Below, in pieces: positions 55,958 through 64,000 of a stretch of 64,000 bases of DNA. The notes under the pieces are model-generated. The model ran no database searches and was not told where the DNA came from. It worked only from the letters and a program-made list of their open reading frames with translations. This stretch comes from Ambrosia x helenae (lineage: Eukaryota > Streptophyta > Magnoliopsida > Asterales > Asteraceae), in assembly GCA_030844895.1 (NCBI GenBank), contig CM061228.1, forward strand, positions 135,575,068 to 135,639,067, read 5' to 3'. The position numbers and the translations under genes were made by a program. Positions within the stretch are counted from its first letter, which is position 1. Each line of letters opens with the position of its first letter.

Positions 55958-56425
55958 TCATGTGATATGATTAAAGAAGAATATCCGTGTGATACGGAAA
56001 CAACCTGTGATAGGTAGAATGGCAAAATCCAGTGAGTGGATCAAAAGCAAGAAGTTAGGTCATGTGAAATGATCAGAAAAAGAATCAGTGTGTGAGGCAC
56101 TAAAGAACTAAACTAAAAGATGTAAGTTGAAGATCATGGTGTGTGAGGCAACCATGAAAAGAAGAATCGCGTGATACGATCAAAGCCGTGAAGGAATTAA
56201 TAAAGAAGGAGACCTGTGTGACTCAGATCATCCAAGGAAAGCTGTGAAAGCAAAGTTGTGTGAAGCAACAATCTAAACGAAGAAAACTATGAAAGTCGTT
56301 TGTGTGAAACAAACAAAGAAGTGTGAAGCTAGCTAATCATCCACGTGTGATTCAAGAATAATCAGCAAGTTGTGTGAAACAATTAAAGGAAAAGTAAAAG
56401 GCAAGAGAATTTGTGTGATACAAAT
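55955..56425 (+). other. 3' mini-hairpin array of the gag-only element (at least 12 units)
   Basis: Stem-loops with loop GTGA(T/A/G), each with different arms: 55955-55973, 55984-55998, 56003-56015, 56027-56041, 56058-56074, 56087-56101, 56135-56156 (one bulge), 56166-56180 (one mismatch), 56255-56269, 56298-56314, 56368-56384 and 56409-56425. Stems are 4-8 bp, several with G.T pairs instead of mismatches. Examples: TAATCAT-GTGAT-ATGATTA, TCCGT-GTGAT-ACGGA, GTTTGT-GTGAA-ACAAAC, ATTTGT-GTGAT-ACAAAT. Weaker units lie at 56211-56229, 56241-56251 and 56320-56330. Linkers are mostly A/G. No long ORF. Function unknown. Confidence 0.85.
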
Positions 56426-56479
56426 CAAGCTATGAAGAAATGAGCTAAAGAAGCATGGAAGAAGGAAGAATCAAGAATT

Positions 56480-56490
56480 AGGGGGGAGAA
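56480..56490 (+). promoter_or_regulatory. polypurine tract of the gag-only element
   Basis: AGGGGGGAGAA directly before the 3' LTR; the expected plus-strand primer. Confidence 0.9.
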
Positions 56491-56717
56491 TGTTAGACAT
56501 AATTCTTGATTATATCCTAAGTATTATTATGTTATTTGTATTATTGTGTTATATCCTAAGTTTAGTCGGTTACTCCTCAACCGACACAACCATTCATGTA
56601 ATAGTCGCAACCTTCCGGTACTATATAAACCGGACATATCCCCTCATTTGTAATTAGAATGTTTTGATAATAAAGATACATCCTTTTACATTCTCTCTGT
56701 TCTCTCTCAATCCCACA
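56491..56717 (+). repeat. 3' LTR of the gag-only element
   Basis: 227 bp, identical by eye to 53486-53712; followed by the AAAAC target duplication. Confidence 0.95.
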
Positions 56718-56722
56718 AAAAC

Positions 56723-59700
56723 TTGTTAGTTAAGGTTGATAAATTTGTTTTCCCGGTGGATTTTGTTATACTTGACATGGACGAGGACTCACAGGTTCCA
56801 CTCATTCTTGGTCGTCCATTCTTAGCCACTGCTCGTGCTATTGTCGATGTCTTTGATGGCAAACTCACTCTTCGAGTTGCCGACGAGCAGGTCACTTTTG
56901 ATGTTCAGCACTCCATGAAGCACCCTAACCAGAACGATGATACTCTGTACTTCATTGATTCGTTCATGACTCAGGTGGGGAGCTTTCTCACTAGCTTCTG
57001 CGAGCGAGACACCCTTGACACACAGATGCTCGGTACCGAGTATAAAGGGTGCATTGAGATGACTGAGTTTGATCTTGAGCGGGACATGTCTCCACCCGCT
57101 GTTCAGTCTCACCTTTCTGATGAGGCCTCCCAGGTTTTCGAGACCACTGATTCGGAGAGACCTCTAGAGACACCATCACTTGAGACACCCCCTACCCTTG
57201 AGCTTAAGGAGTTACCATCTCATCTAGAGTATGCATATTTAGGGGAGGACTCTCAGTTGCCTGTCATCATATCATCTGAGTTGACAGAGGATGAGAAAGA
57301 GCGGTTGTTGTGTGTACTGAAAGCACACAAGCGTGCTATTGCGTGGAAGCTCTTTGACATTAAGGGCATCCACCCTTCTTTTTGCACGCATAAGATTCTG
57401 ATGACTGAGGAGTTTAAGCCAGTTGTCCATCCTCAGCGACGGCTAAACCCGAACATGCAGGATGTGGTTAAGAAAGAAGTGATTAAGTTGTTAGATGCAG
57501 GTTTGATTTATCCCATCTCTGATTCATCTTGGGTGAGTCCTGTCCAGGTTGTTCCCAAGAAAGGGGGAATGACGGTTGTCACGAATGAGAAAAATGAGCT
57601 CATACCCACTAGGACTGTGACCGGATGGCGAGTTTGCATTGACTATCGCAAACTCAATGACGCCACCCGCAAGGACCACTTCCCCTTGCCCTTTATTGAT
57701 CAGATGCTTGAGCGTTTGTCGGGTCAGCAGTTTTACTGCTTTCTGGATGGTTTCTCTGGTTACTTTCAGATCCCTATTGCACCTGAGGATCAAGAGAAAA
57801 CCACATTCACATGCCCCTTTGGCACTTTTGCGTATCGACGCATGCCTTTTTGGCTATGTAATGCCCCGGCCACGTTTCAGCGATGTATGATGGTGATTTT
57901 CCATGAGTTGATCGAGGATTCCATGGAGGTTTTCATGGATGATTTTTCTGTCTTTGGGAGTTCCTTCGATCATTGTTTGCGTAATCTAGAGCGTGTTCTT
58001 ACTCGGTGTGAGGAGACGAACCTGATGCTTAATTGGGAAAAGTGTCACTTCATGGTTCGTGAGGGTATTGTGCTTGGGCACAAGATTTCACAGGCGGGGA
58101 TTGAGGTTGATAGAGCTAAAATCGACACCATTTCCCAACTCCCGCCGCCTACTTCTGTGAAGTCTATTCGTAGTTTTCTAGGTCACGCGGGTTTCTATAG
58201 GCGTTTCATTAAGGATTTTTCTAAGATTGCCCGCCCGATGACCCAACTTCTTGAGAAAGATCGACCATTCGAGTTTTCTGCTGAATGTGTCAAGGCATTT
58301 GAGTTGTTGAAGGAGCGTTTAGTGACGGCTCCCATTCTGGTCGCTCCAGATTGGTCTCTTCCTTTCGAGATCATGTGTGATGCTAGCGACTTTGCTGTTG
58401 GGGCTGTGTTGGGCCAGCGTAGGGACAAGCATTTCCATCCCATTTACTATGCTAGCAAAACACTCAATGATGCCCAAGAGAATTACACGACGACAGAGAA
58501 GGAGTTGCTAGCCGTCGTCTTTGCTTGTGATAAGTTTAGGTCATATCTCGTGCTTTCTAAGACTATCATTTTTACTGACCATTCCGCTCTTAGGCATCTT
58601 TTCTCCAAGAAAGATGCAAAGCCTAGACTGATTAGGTGGATCCTTTTGCTTCAAGAGTTTGATATTGAGATTAGGGATAAGAGTGGAGCTGAGAATGTAG
58701 CTGCGGATCATCTATCTCGTTTAGAGAATCCGGAGTTAGAGATAGGTAGGGAAGAGATGATTAGGGATGATTTTCCTCATGAGAGTTTGATGTCTGTGGT
58801 AGCTAGGATCTGTAGGGACTTCCCTTGGTATGCCGACATAGCTAATTACTTAGTTTCGGGTGAGTTTAAGAGTGATATTACTTTTCAGGAGAAAAAGAAA
58901 TTGATAGCTGACTCTAAGTACTACTTGTGGGATGATCCTTACTTGTTTAGGTTAGGACCAGATCAGGTTTTGAGGAGATGTGTTTTTGGTGAGGAGACGA
59001 GAGATATCCTTAGGCACTGTCATGAGGGTAGAGTAGGAGGTCACTACGGGGCGGCTAATACTGCCAAACGCGTGTTTGATGCGGGTTTCTACTGGCCGAC
59101 CATTTTTAAGGATGCCCATGAGTTTGTGAGACATTGTGATGCCTGTCAGAGGACCGGTAATATCTCATCCCGTAATGAGATGCCCCAAAATCCTATTCAG
59201 ACCATTGAAGTATTTGATATGTGGGGCATTGATTTCATGGGTCCATTCCCCAATTCTCGTGGGAATAGATACATCCTAGTTGCGGTTGACTATGTTTCTA
59301 AGTGGGTGGAAGCTCAAGCTTTGCCTACAAATGACGCACGGGTTGTTGTGAGGTTTTTAAAGACACTGTTTTCTAGGTTTGGTGCTCCTAAGTCCTTGAT
59401 TAGCGATCGTGGTACACACTTTTGCAATGACCAGATGGAGAAAGCTTTGAAACGCTATGGGGTCACCCATCGGCTTTCTACGGCTTATCATCCACAAACA
59501 AGTGGTCAAGTGGAAAATACCAATCGCGGGATCAAGAGAATCCTAGAGAAAACAGTGGGGCAGAACCGAAAGGATTGGCCAGATCACCTAGAGGATGCAT
59601 TGTGGGCTTTTCGCACCGCATTTAAGACACCGATAGGCACCACTCCTTTTCGGTTAGTTTATGGGAAAGCGTGCCATTTACCGGTTGAGTTAGAGCATAA

Positions 59701-60118
59701 GGCGTTTTGGGCATTGAAGAGGGTGAATTTAGATCTGGATAAGGCAGGTAAGCATAGATACCTTCAGTTGCATGAGTTAGAGGAGTTGAGGGATGATGCT
59801 TATATGAGATCGTGGGATTATAAAGAGAAAACTAAGAAGTTGCACGATAAACGTCTGAAGATAGTGAAAGAATTTAAGTGTGGGGAGAAAGTGTTACAGT
59901 ATAATTCTCGTCTTAGGTTGTTCTCAGGAAAGCTTAGGTCGCGTTGGACGGGTCCTTATGTTGTTACACAGGTTTTTCCCTACGGTACGATTGAGATTGA
60001 AGGTAAGGATGGCCAGCGATGGAAGGTGAACGGCCATAGATTGAAGCATTATGAGGATGGGATGAGCGTTGATGAGGAGGTGGAGGTTTCGGACCTCCCT
60101 GAGATCAATCCCGAGTAG
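56723..60118 (+). CDS. pol: Pol of the Athila-like element: protease end, RT, RNase H, integrase
   Basis: 1,131 codons, uninterrupted; the true upstream start is in the 52391-53485 frame, separated by the inserted element. Residues ~1-50: end of the protease (VPLILGRPFLATA). ~300-410: reverse transcriptase with RVCIDYRKLND, FLDGFSGYFQIPI and catalytic FMDD. At residue ~377 the normally invariant Gly of the RMPFGLCNAPATF block is Trp (57851-57853). ~570-680: RNase H (YASKTLNDAQENYTTTEKELLA, TDHSALRHL). ~765-815: integrase HHCC zinc finger. ~835-930: integrase core with D, D and E in IDFMGPF, SDRGTHF and QVENTNRG. C-terminal ~1050-1110: GPYVV..VFPYGTIEI..KVNGHRLKHY. No chromodomain. Apart from the Trp change, all catalytic residues are there. 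Confidence 0.95.
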   Translation: MLVKVDKFVFPVDFVILDMDEDSQVPLILGRPFLATARAIVDVFDGKLTLRVADEQVTFDVQHSMKHPNQNDDTLYFIDSFMTQVGSFLTSFCERDTLDTQMLGTEYKGCIEMTEFDLERDMSPPAVQSHLSDEASQVFETTDSERPLETPSLETPPTLELKELPSHLEYAYLGEDSQLPVIISSELTEDEKERLLCVLKAHKRAIAWKLFDIKGIHPSFCTHKILMTEEFKPVVHPQRRLNPNMQDVVKKEVIKLLDAGLIYPISDSSWVSPVQVVPKKGGMTVVTNEKNELIPTRTVTGWRVCIDYRKLNDATRKDHFPLPFIDQMLERLSGQQFYCFLDGFSGYFQIPIAPEDQEKTTFTCPFGTFAYRRMPFWLCNAPATFQRCMMVIFHELIEDSMEVFMDDFSVFGSSFDHCLRNLERVLTRCEETNLMLNWEKCHFMVREGIVLGHKISQAGIEVDRAKIDTISQLPPPTSVKSIRSFLGHAGFYRRFIKDFSKIARPMTQLLEKDRPFEFSAECVKAFELLKERLVTAPILVAPDWSLPFEIMCDASDFAVGAVLGQRRDKHFHPIYYASKTLNDAQENYTTTEKELLAVVFACDKFRSYLVLSKTIIFTDHSALRHLFSKKDAKPRLIRWILLLQEFDIEIRDKSGAENVAADHLSRLENPELEIGREEMIRDDFPHESLMSVVARICRDFPWYADIANYLVSGEFKSDITFQEKKKLIADSKYYLWDDPYLFRLGPDQVLRRCVFGEETRDILRHCHEGRVGGHYGAANTAKRVFDAGFYWPTIFKDAHEFVRHCDACQRTGNISSRNEMPQNPIQTIEVFDMWGIDFMGPFPNSRGNRYILVAVDYVSKWVEAQALPTNDARVVVRFLKTLFSRFGAPKSLISDRGTHFCNDQMEKALKRYGVTHRLSTAYHPQTSGQVENTNRGIKRILEKTVGQNRKDWPDHLEDALWAFRTAFKTPIGTTPFRLVYGKACHLPVELEHKAFWALKRVNLDLDKAGKHRYLQLHELEELRDDAYMRSWDYKEKTKKLHDKRLKIVKEFKCGEKVLQYNSRLRLFSGKLRSRWTGPYVVTQVFPYGTIEIEGKDGQRWKVNGHRLKHYEDGMSVDEEVEVSDLPEINPE

Positions 60119-60252
60119 GTTTGTGAAAGTGTGGGGATACCCCCAAGTGTAGAGTTTGTATATTCTTTTCATGTTCGTTACTTAGTAGCGTCGTCTTTGT
60201 GTTTTTGCTTTTATTGTGTGTCTAGGTTATTAGCTTGAGTCTTTTTATTTTA

Positions 60253-60303
<51 letters not shown>

Positions 60304-61592
60304 TTTTAGTTCGGTATTCTGCTGGGTTTTTGTTTTATCTTGTGCAGGTTTGGATTGTACCGCTCGTACTCAATCTCCATTCGGGCGATTCTGGAGCTGT
60401 ACGTTATAATGAAGCAACCCAAAAGTTTACTATTGTGTCAGAGCCGATCGCGACCAAAATGCTATACGATCGAGCTGGATTGGACTAGAGTTTTTGGAGC
60501 TTACGCGTTAATAAACCAGCTAAGTCCTTTCCAATTTGCCCTTGTCTTTTTATTTTTGTATTCGGAATTTATTTTTTCTTTTGTTTTGAGTCGTTTTCTA
60601 TTCCTACATTGAGGGCAATGTAGAGTTTAAGTGTGGGGATGGGAAACTGTCGTTTAGTTTGTATATAAAGTCGTTTGAGTCAAAAAAAAAAAAAATTGAA
60701 AAACCTGAAAAAAAAAAAAGAGTCCCTGATTTTGAAGTTTGCATTATAAAATATGGGAAATGATAGATAAAATCAAGTGTCTGGTTTTCAAATAGTATAT
60801 GTATTAGAAGAATAAATAATCGAAAGCGTGTTGACTTGGGATTTGTGGGTAGGCCCAGCCGGTAGAAAAGTTTCCTTTGAGATAACACACTAAATATATT
60901 AGGATACCGTGTGGGTTCTCATCTAGGAAAAAATGGGGAAGCTGAAACCGCCAATAATAGTATAAGGAATACCGTTATAAGTTTAAAACCGTTAGAATTT
61001 CTGATCAAAAGAAAAAAAAAAAGAGCTGGATATAAAATAAGGGCAAGGCCAATGGTGTCGTTTCTAGGGATAGTGACTCCGGACTCGACTCCCTCTAGGA
61101 TTGTCTGAAAATAAATATCTAAAAAAGCTCATGAAAAAAAAAATAGAAATCAAAGCAAAAATACTGAAGCTTAAGGTGCCTGGCCACTGGGATAGCGACT
61201 TGGATTGGTCACACCCTCTGAGTTAAGTATGCTGAGATGAAAAAAAAAAAATTTGATTTTAAATTCTCTCGGTTTTCTACATAAAACGGTTAGGAATAGT
61301 CAATTGATTGTTCCTTTTGTTTCATAAGCTTGAGGCGGGATTAGGTGAAACTGTGGCTTCTTTAGTGTGAGACCCTAGGTAGACTAAATGAACCTAAAGA
61401 TAAACTAACATGATAAGGGGCTTAGAAACCGGCGGTTGGGTTTAAGAGGACAAGTATACCCGCAATCGCAGTTGGCACGTGATTAGATTTTTAAAATTAA
61501 AGTAACCTATGTTTTGAGGCCAGATTATTTGATTGTGATCCCATTGCATAATTCTTTTTCAGGGACGAAAAAGAGATAAGTGTGGGGATATT
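60119..61592 (+). other. 3' noncoding region of the Athila-like element
   Basis: 1.5 kb without an env-like ORF. (ATT)n at about 60256-60300. The word AAGTGTGGGGAT occurs three times (60127, 60629, 61579); only the last abuts the LTR and serves as polypurine tract. Long A runs at 60682 and 60709 and within 61010-61250. Confidence 0.8.
61579..61592 (+). promoter_or_regulatory. polypurine-like tract of the Athila-like element
   Basis: AAGTGTGGGGATAT next to the 3' LTR start at 61593. It is a G-rich plus-strand priming site for this lineage rather than a pure purine run. Confidence 0.7.
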
Positions 61593-63294
61593 TGATGTAT
61601 TGTAAAATACATCTATTTCCAGTGTAAAGTTTGTGCAGTTTTAGAGTCGTTTAGATAGTGTTTTTATTAGTTTTAGGCTTGTACCGGTCTATTTTATTTA
61701 GTATAGGTTTTTATAGATTTTTATTAGTTTTGAGTCATTTTTAGTACTTATTTATTTATTTTATTATTTTATAGGTGTTCGTGGGAAATTGGCTCAAAAC
61801 GAAAGAATTTTAATCGAGACACGAACACTAGAGAGCATGTGTTCATGGACGTTGGAGTATAAACGAAGAACTTTGGTCAAGTCATGAACACCCAAGGCAA
61901 GAGCGCGGAGTATAATAATAATAATAATATTAAAGAAAAAAAAAACTCAAAGGGACTTGGGCCAAAGCCCAAGCCTAAAACAATACCACAAAAAAAAAAA
62001 AAAGATAGAAAAGCGGCGCACGATTCATTCTCAAGGACATTCATAATATTCATTCAAAAAACAATTCATACATCACATAGTCGCACGTCACAGCAAAGAA
62101 AAAAGTCAAGGTCAACCACGGTGCCGATCGAACGGGCACGGAAGGAGAAAAGGCCACGGACACGTTAAAGATTAAGAGCCAACGAGCCTTGGGTTAGGTT
62201 TAATTTTTATTAATTTTTCTCTAGACATGCTTAAAACTATGTTTAATTATTTTGTGATGGTATTTTTTAATATTATGAGTGGCTAGACATTTTTATGGCT
62301 ACTTAAGATGATGATTTAGATAATAATATGATTGAATGACGTTTGGTTTCCGTTTGGATGTGTAGAATTACATGATTTTTATTTTTATTGTTGGATTTGA
62401 TATATGTGTGTTGGCGTTAATTTTATTTGAAGTTTGTTTATTGGTTTTGTGGAGCTAGGCATGTAGAGATACCCCCTAGGTCTATAAATCAATCTAGTTC
62501 GTCAACTTAGGTTAGCGTGCTAGTATTTGGAGTTGGAGTACGACACAAGTATAACAAACTAATATAATAAATTAACTAAAACGTGCAGTCCATTCTTGAG
62601 GGTGAGAAATCTAACTCGAGAGTGCTAGGTAACTAACTAGGCATTGTTCGGTAGTTGGCAAGCGCTAGGGCGGGAGTCACTACTTGTCCGTGTTTAGAGT
62701 TTTCCTAGGTTTCTTTCAGTAGAGTTTAAGTCTGCTTCATAGTTTGAGGGTTTTAATCCAGGAGAGGTTTTAACCTGATTTCTGTGGGATTTTGGTACGC
62801 TAGGGCGATCCAGATCCATTTTAGCATTTCTACACTTGTCCCGCCTTGATTCTAGCTTACTAGCCTTACCTGCAGGAGGAGAGTAGTTGGATGAAATTAG
62901 GGTCTCCAAACGGGTTTCTTCGTCAGGATTGAGTATTATGTCTAAGGATTCCTACCTAGGTAGCCAGTCTTTCCCTTGCTTGATTTTTCCATCACTTTAG
63001 TTCGGTTTTTATTTTAGTTTTAATTAGTTTTTAATTTAATTTAATTTAGGGTAATTTAGTTAATTAATAGTTAATCAATTTTTATATTTTCAATTTAAAA
63101 CCCCCCTTAGTTATTAATTTAAACAAGCAATTCAGTGACAGTTTAATCTTCTGTGTTTAATTGAGTCCTTTGGTTCGATACCTGGTCTTATTCGCTTGCT
63201 ACAAACGAACGGTACACTTGCCGATTGTGCGTGGTTTAGTTGAGTCTAGGGTTTTAACTTGTGCACATTTTTATATATATATCAGCACGCATCA
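61593..63294 (+). repeat. 3' LTR of the Athila-like element
   Basis: 1702 bp, near-identical to 49473-51175; ends ATCAGCACGCATCA, then ACAAG. Confidence 0.96.
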
Positions 63295-63299
63295 ACAAG

Positions 63300-63721
63300 C
63301 ATGGTTATTGGATGCCAAAGGGCGGTGTATAAATCTTTAACAGTATGATGTCGGCTGATGAATCTTTAACAATATGATGTATGGCTTTTTTTTAGAAGTA
63401 TGGTTATTGTAAGTTTTTTTATAGTAATGCAATGCACCACTGCTTAACATATGTTACAACCCTACAACAGATTCACTGTAATATATTAATTCGTCTTTGT
63501 CAGATGAATCTTAATTTTATATATGAGTACAATAGTTACTAAGATACACTGGTCAAAAAGAAAAATCATTTGGACCTTTTGTTACGTATGCAACAACTCT
63601 GTGGCTGGTACAATAAAACAAAAAAAAAACATGGTCTAATAAAAAAAATAATAAGCCTAAACTTTTAAATAATATGAACTGGCGACACGTTTATTTACGT
63701 ATGTAACATTACTGGTGCTGG
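63300..63721. other. right flank of the Athila insertion
   Basis: First the continuation of the frame broken at 49472 (to ~63332), then two copies of an ATCTTTAACA(G/A)TATGATGT word (63331, 63363), then AT-rich sequence without a gene. Confidence 0.5.
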
Positions 63722-64000
63722 TAGGGCTGTTCAAATCGCTCGCCGCTCGTGGCTCGCTCGTGGCTCGTTCGGAAATTGCTCGAAAAATGCTCGCTCGATC
63801 TTCCGCTCGGTTGTAAACGAGCCAAGCACGAGCAAAGGTCCGCTCGGATCTGTTCGACTCGAATAAATTTTTATTTATTTTATATATGTTTAATTATAAA
63901 TATAGACACAAATTACAGGTATATTTATAGGTTTATACATAACATTCTATTGGATTTCGCTCAAATATATGTAAACAAAATACAACTACCCCACTTAACC
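63722..64000 (+). mobile_element. left part of a MITE running out of the window
   Basis: Starts TAGGGCTGTTCAAATCGCTCG and continues with CGAGC/GCTCG words in both orientations, the style of the hAT-type MITEs at 1948 and 5976. The other end is outside the window, so size and target duplication are unknown. Confidence 0.55.

Larger units (their letters stand above)
53486..56717 (+). mobile_element. gag-only Ty1/copia-type non-autonomous element (TR-GAG class)
   Basis: 3,232 bp: 227-bp LTRs (TGTTAG..CCCACA), AAAAC target duplication on both sides (53481-53485, 56718-56722), tRNA-iMet primer site, one gag ORF, and a purine tract. No protease, integrase or RT. This is the organisation called TR-GAG (terminal-repeat retrotransposon with only a gag domain). 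The LTRs look identical and gag is intact, so it moved after the young Athila-like host element landed. It must use enzymes from an autonomous copia relative. Both noncoding regions contain the mini-hairpin arrays described separately. Confidence 0.93.
49473..63294 (+). mobile_element. Athila-like Ty3/gypsy LTR retrotransposon, full length, with a nested element
   Basis: Two 1.7-kb LTRs (TG..CA), target duplication ACAAG on both sides (49468-49472, 63295-63299), a primer site matching tRNA-Asp, gag, protease, RT, RNase H and integrase in gypsy order, and a purine-rich tract before the 3' LTR. tRNA-Asp priming, gag wording and the C-terminal integrase block (VFPYGTIEI.., KVNGHRLKHY) fit the Athila lineage. 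No chromodomain and no env-like ORF are visible. Without the insert at 53486-56717 it is about 10.6 kb. LTRs differ by one substitution (50187 G, 62306 A) and one A-run length by eye, so the insertion is very recent. It has one frameshift in gag and the nested insertion in the protease region, so it cannot make its proteins as it stands. Confidence 0.95.

Noticed and set aside
55955..56425. The regularly spaced hairpins could be taken for a CRISPR-like array.
   Set aside because: Units are not identical repeats with unique spacers: the arms vary and only the loop is constant. The context is a plant LTR element.
60119..61592. Possible env-like gene after pol, expected in some Athila elements.
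   Set aside because: No open frame longer than about 90 codons, no signal peptide or membrane segment.

Overview
The window is nuclear DNA of a flowering plant, almost certainly a eudicot. It is AT-rich, with GT-AG introns, plant-specific gene families (PPR, mTERF, CIPK, auxilin-like J-domain), an Athila-type Ty3/gypsy retrotransposon, non-autonomous Helitrons and fragments of plant mitochondrial DNA. I suspect Asteraceae, but nothing here proves it.

Layout. Positions 1-17,400 are an accessory region built from nested transposable elements: a SINE with a 20-bp target duplication, a family of short Helitrons, hAT-type MITEs with 8-bp target duplications, and a MULE inside a hAT inside a Helitron. 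Positions 17,408-19,551 hold a long PPR gene broken by one missing G. Positions 19,552-33,000 are again mostly repeats. They include two Pack-MULE-like elements, one carrying a fragment of the mitochondrial import gene SAM50/TOB55 and one a fragment of the augmin gene AUG6. A chimeric mitochondrial insertion (rps3, rps19, rrn18 pieces) follows at about 31.8-32.9 kb. Positions 33,478-43,454 are the gene island: a six-exon auxilin-like J-domain gene (+), a single-exon mTERF gene (+) and a 14-exon CIPK23-like kinase gene (-). Four MITEs or microsatellites sit in or beside their introns. Positions 44,173-49,472 hold a Helitron, a second mitochondrial insertion with a tRNA-Pro copy, a PIF/Harbinger-type ORF1 relic and a tandem duplication.

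Positions 49,473-63,294 are one young Athila-like Ty3/gypsy element. It has 1.7-kb LTRs that differ by about one substitution, a tRNA-Asp primer site and ACAAG target duplications. A 3.2-kb Ty1/copia-type gag-only element (TR-GAG class) is inserted in its protease region, with identical 227-bp LTRs, a tRNA-iMet primer site and AAAAC target duplications.

The most unusual signal is in the gag-only element. Its two noncoding regions carry at least 16 short hairpins. Each has different but self-complementary arms, a near-constant five-base GTGA(A/T/G) or GCGA(A/T) loop, and A/G-rich linkers. Arms vary while pairing is kept, which points to selection on structure. It may be an RNA packaging or recognition array for the element's own zinc-knuckle Gag; that role is inference.

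All boundaries and homologies were read by eye. Gene families are recalled from knowledge; no database search was run.
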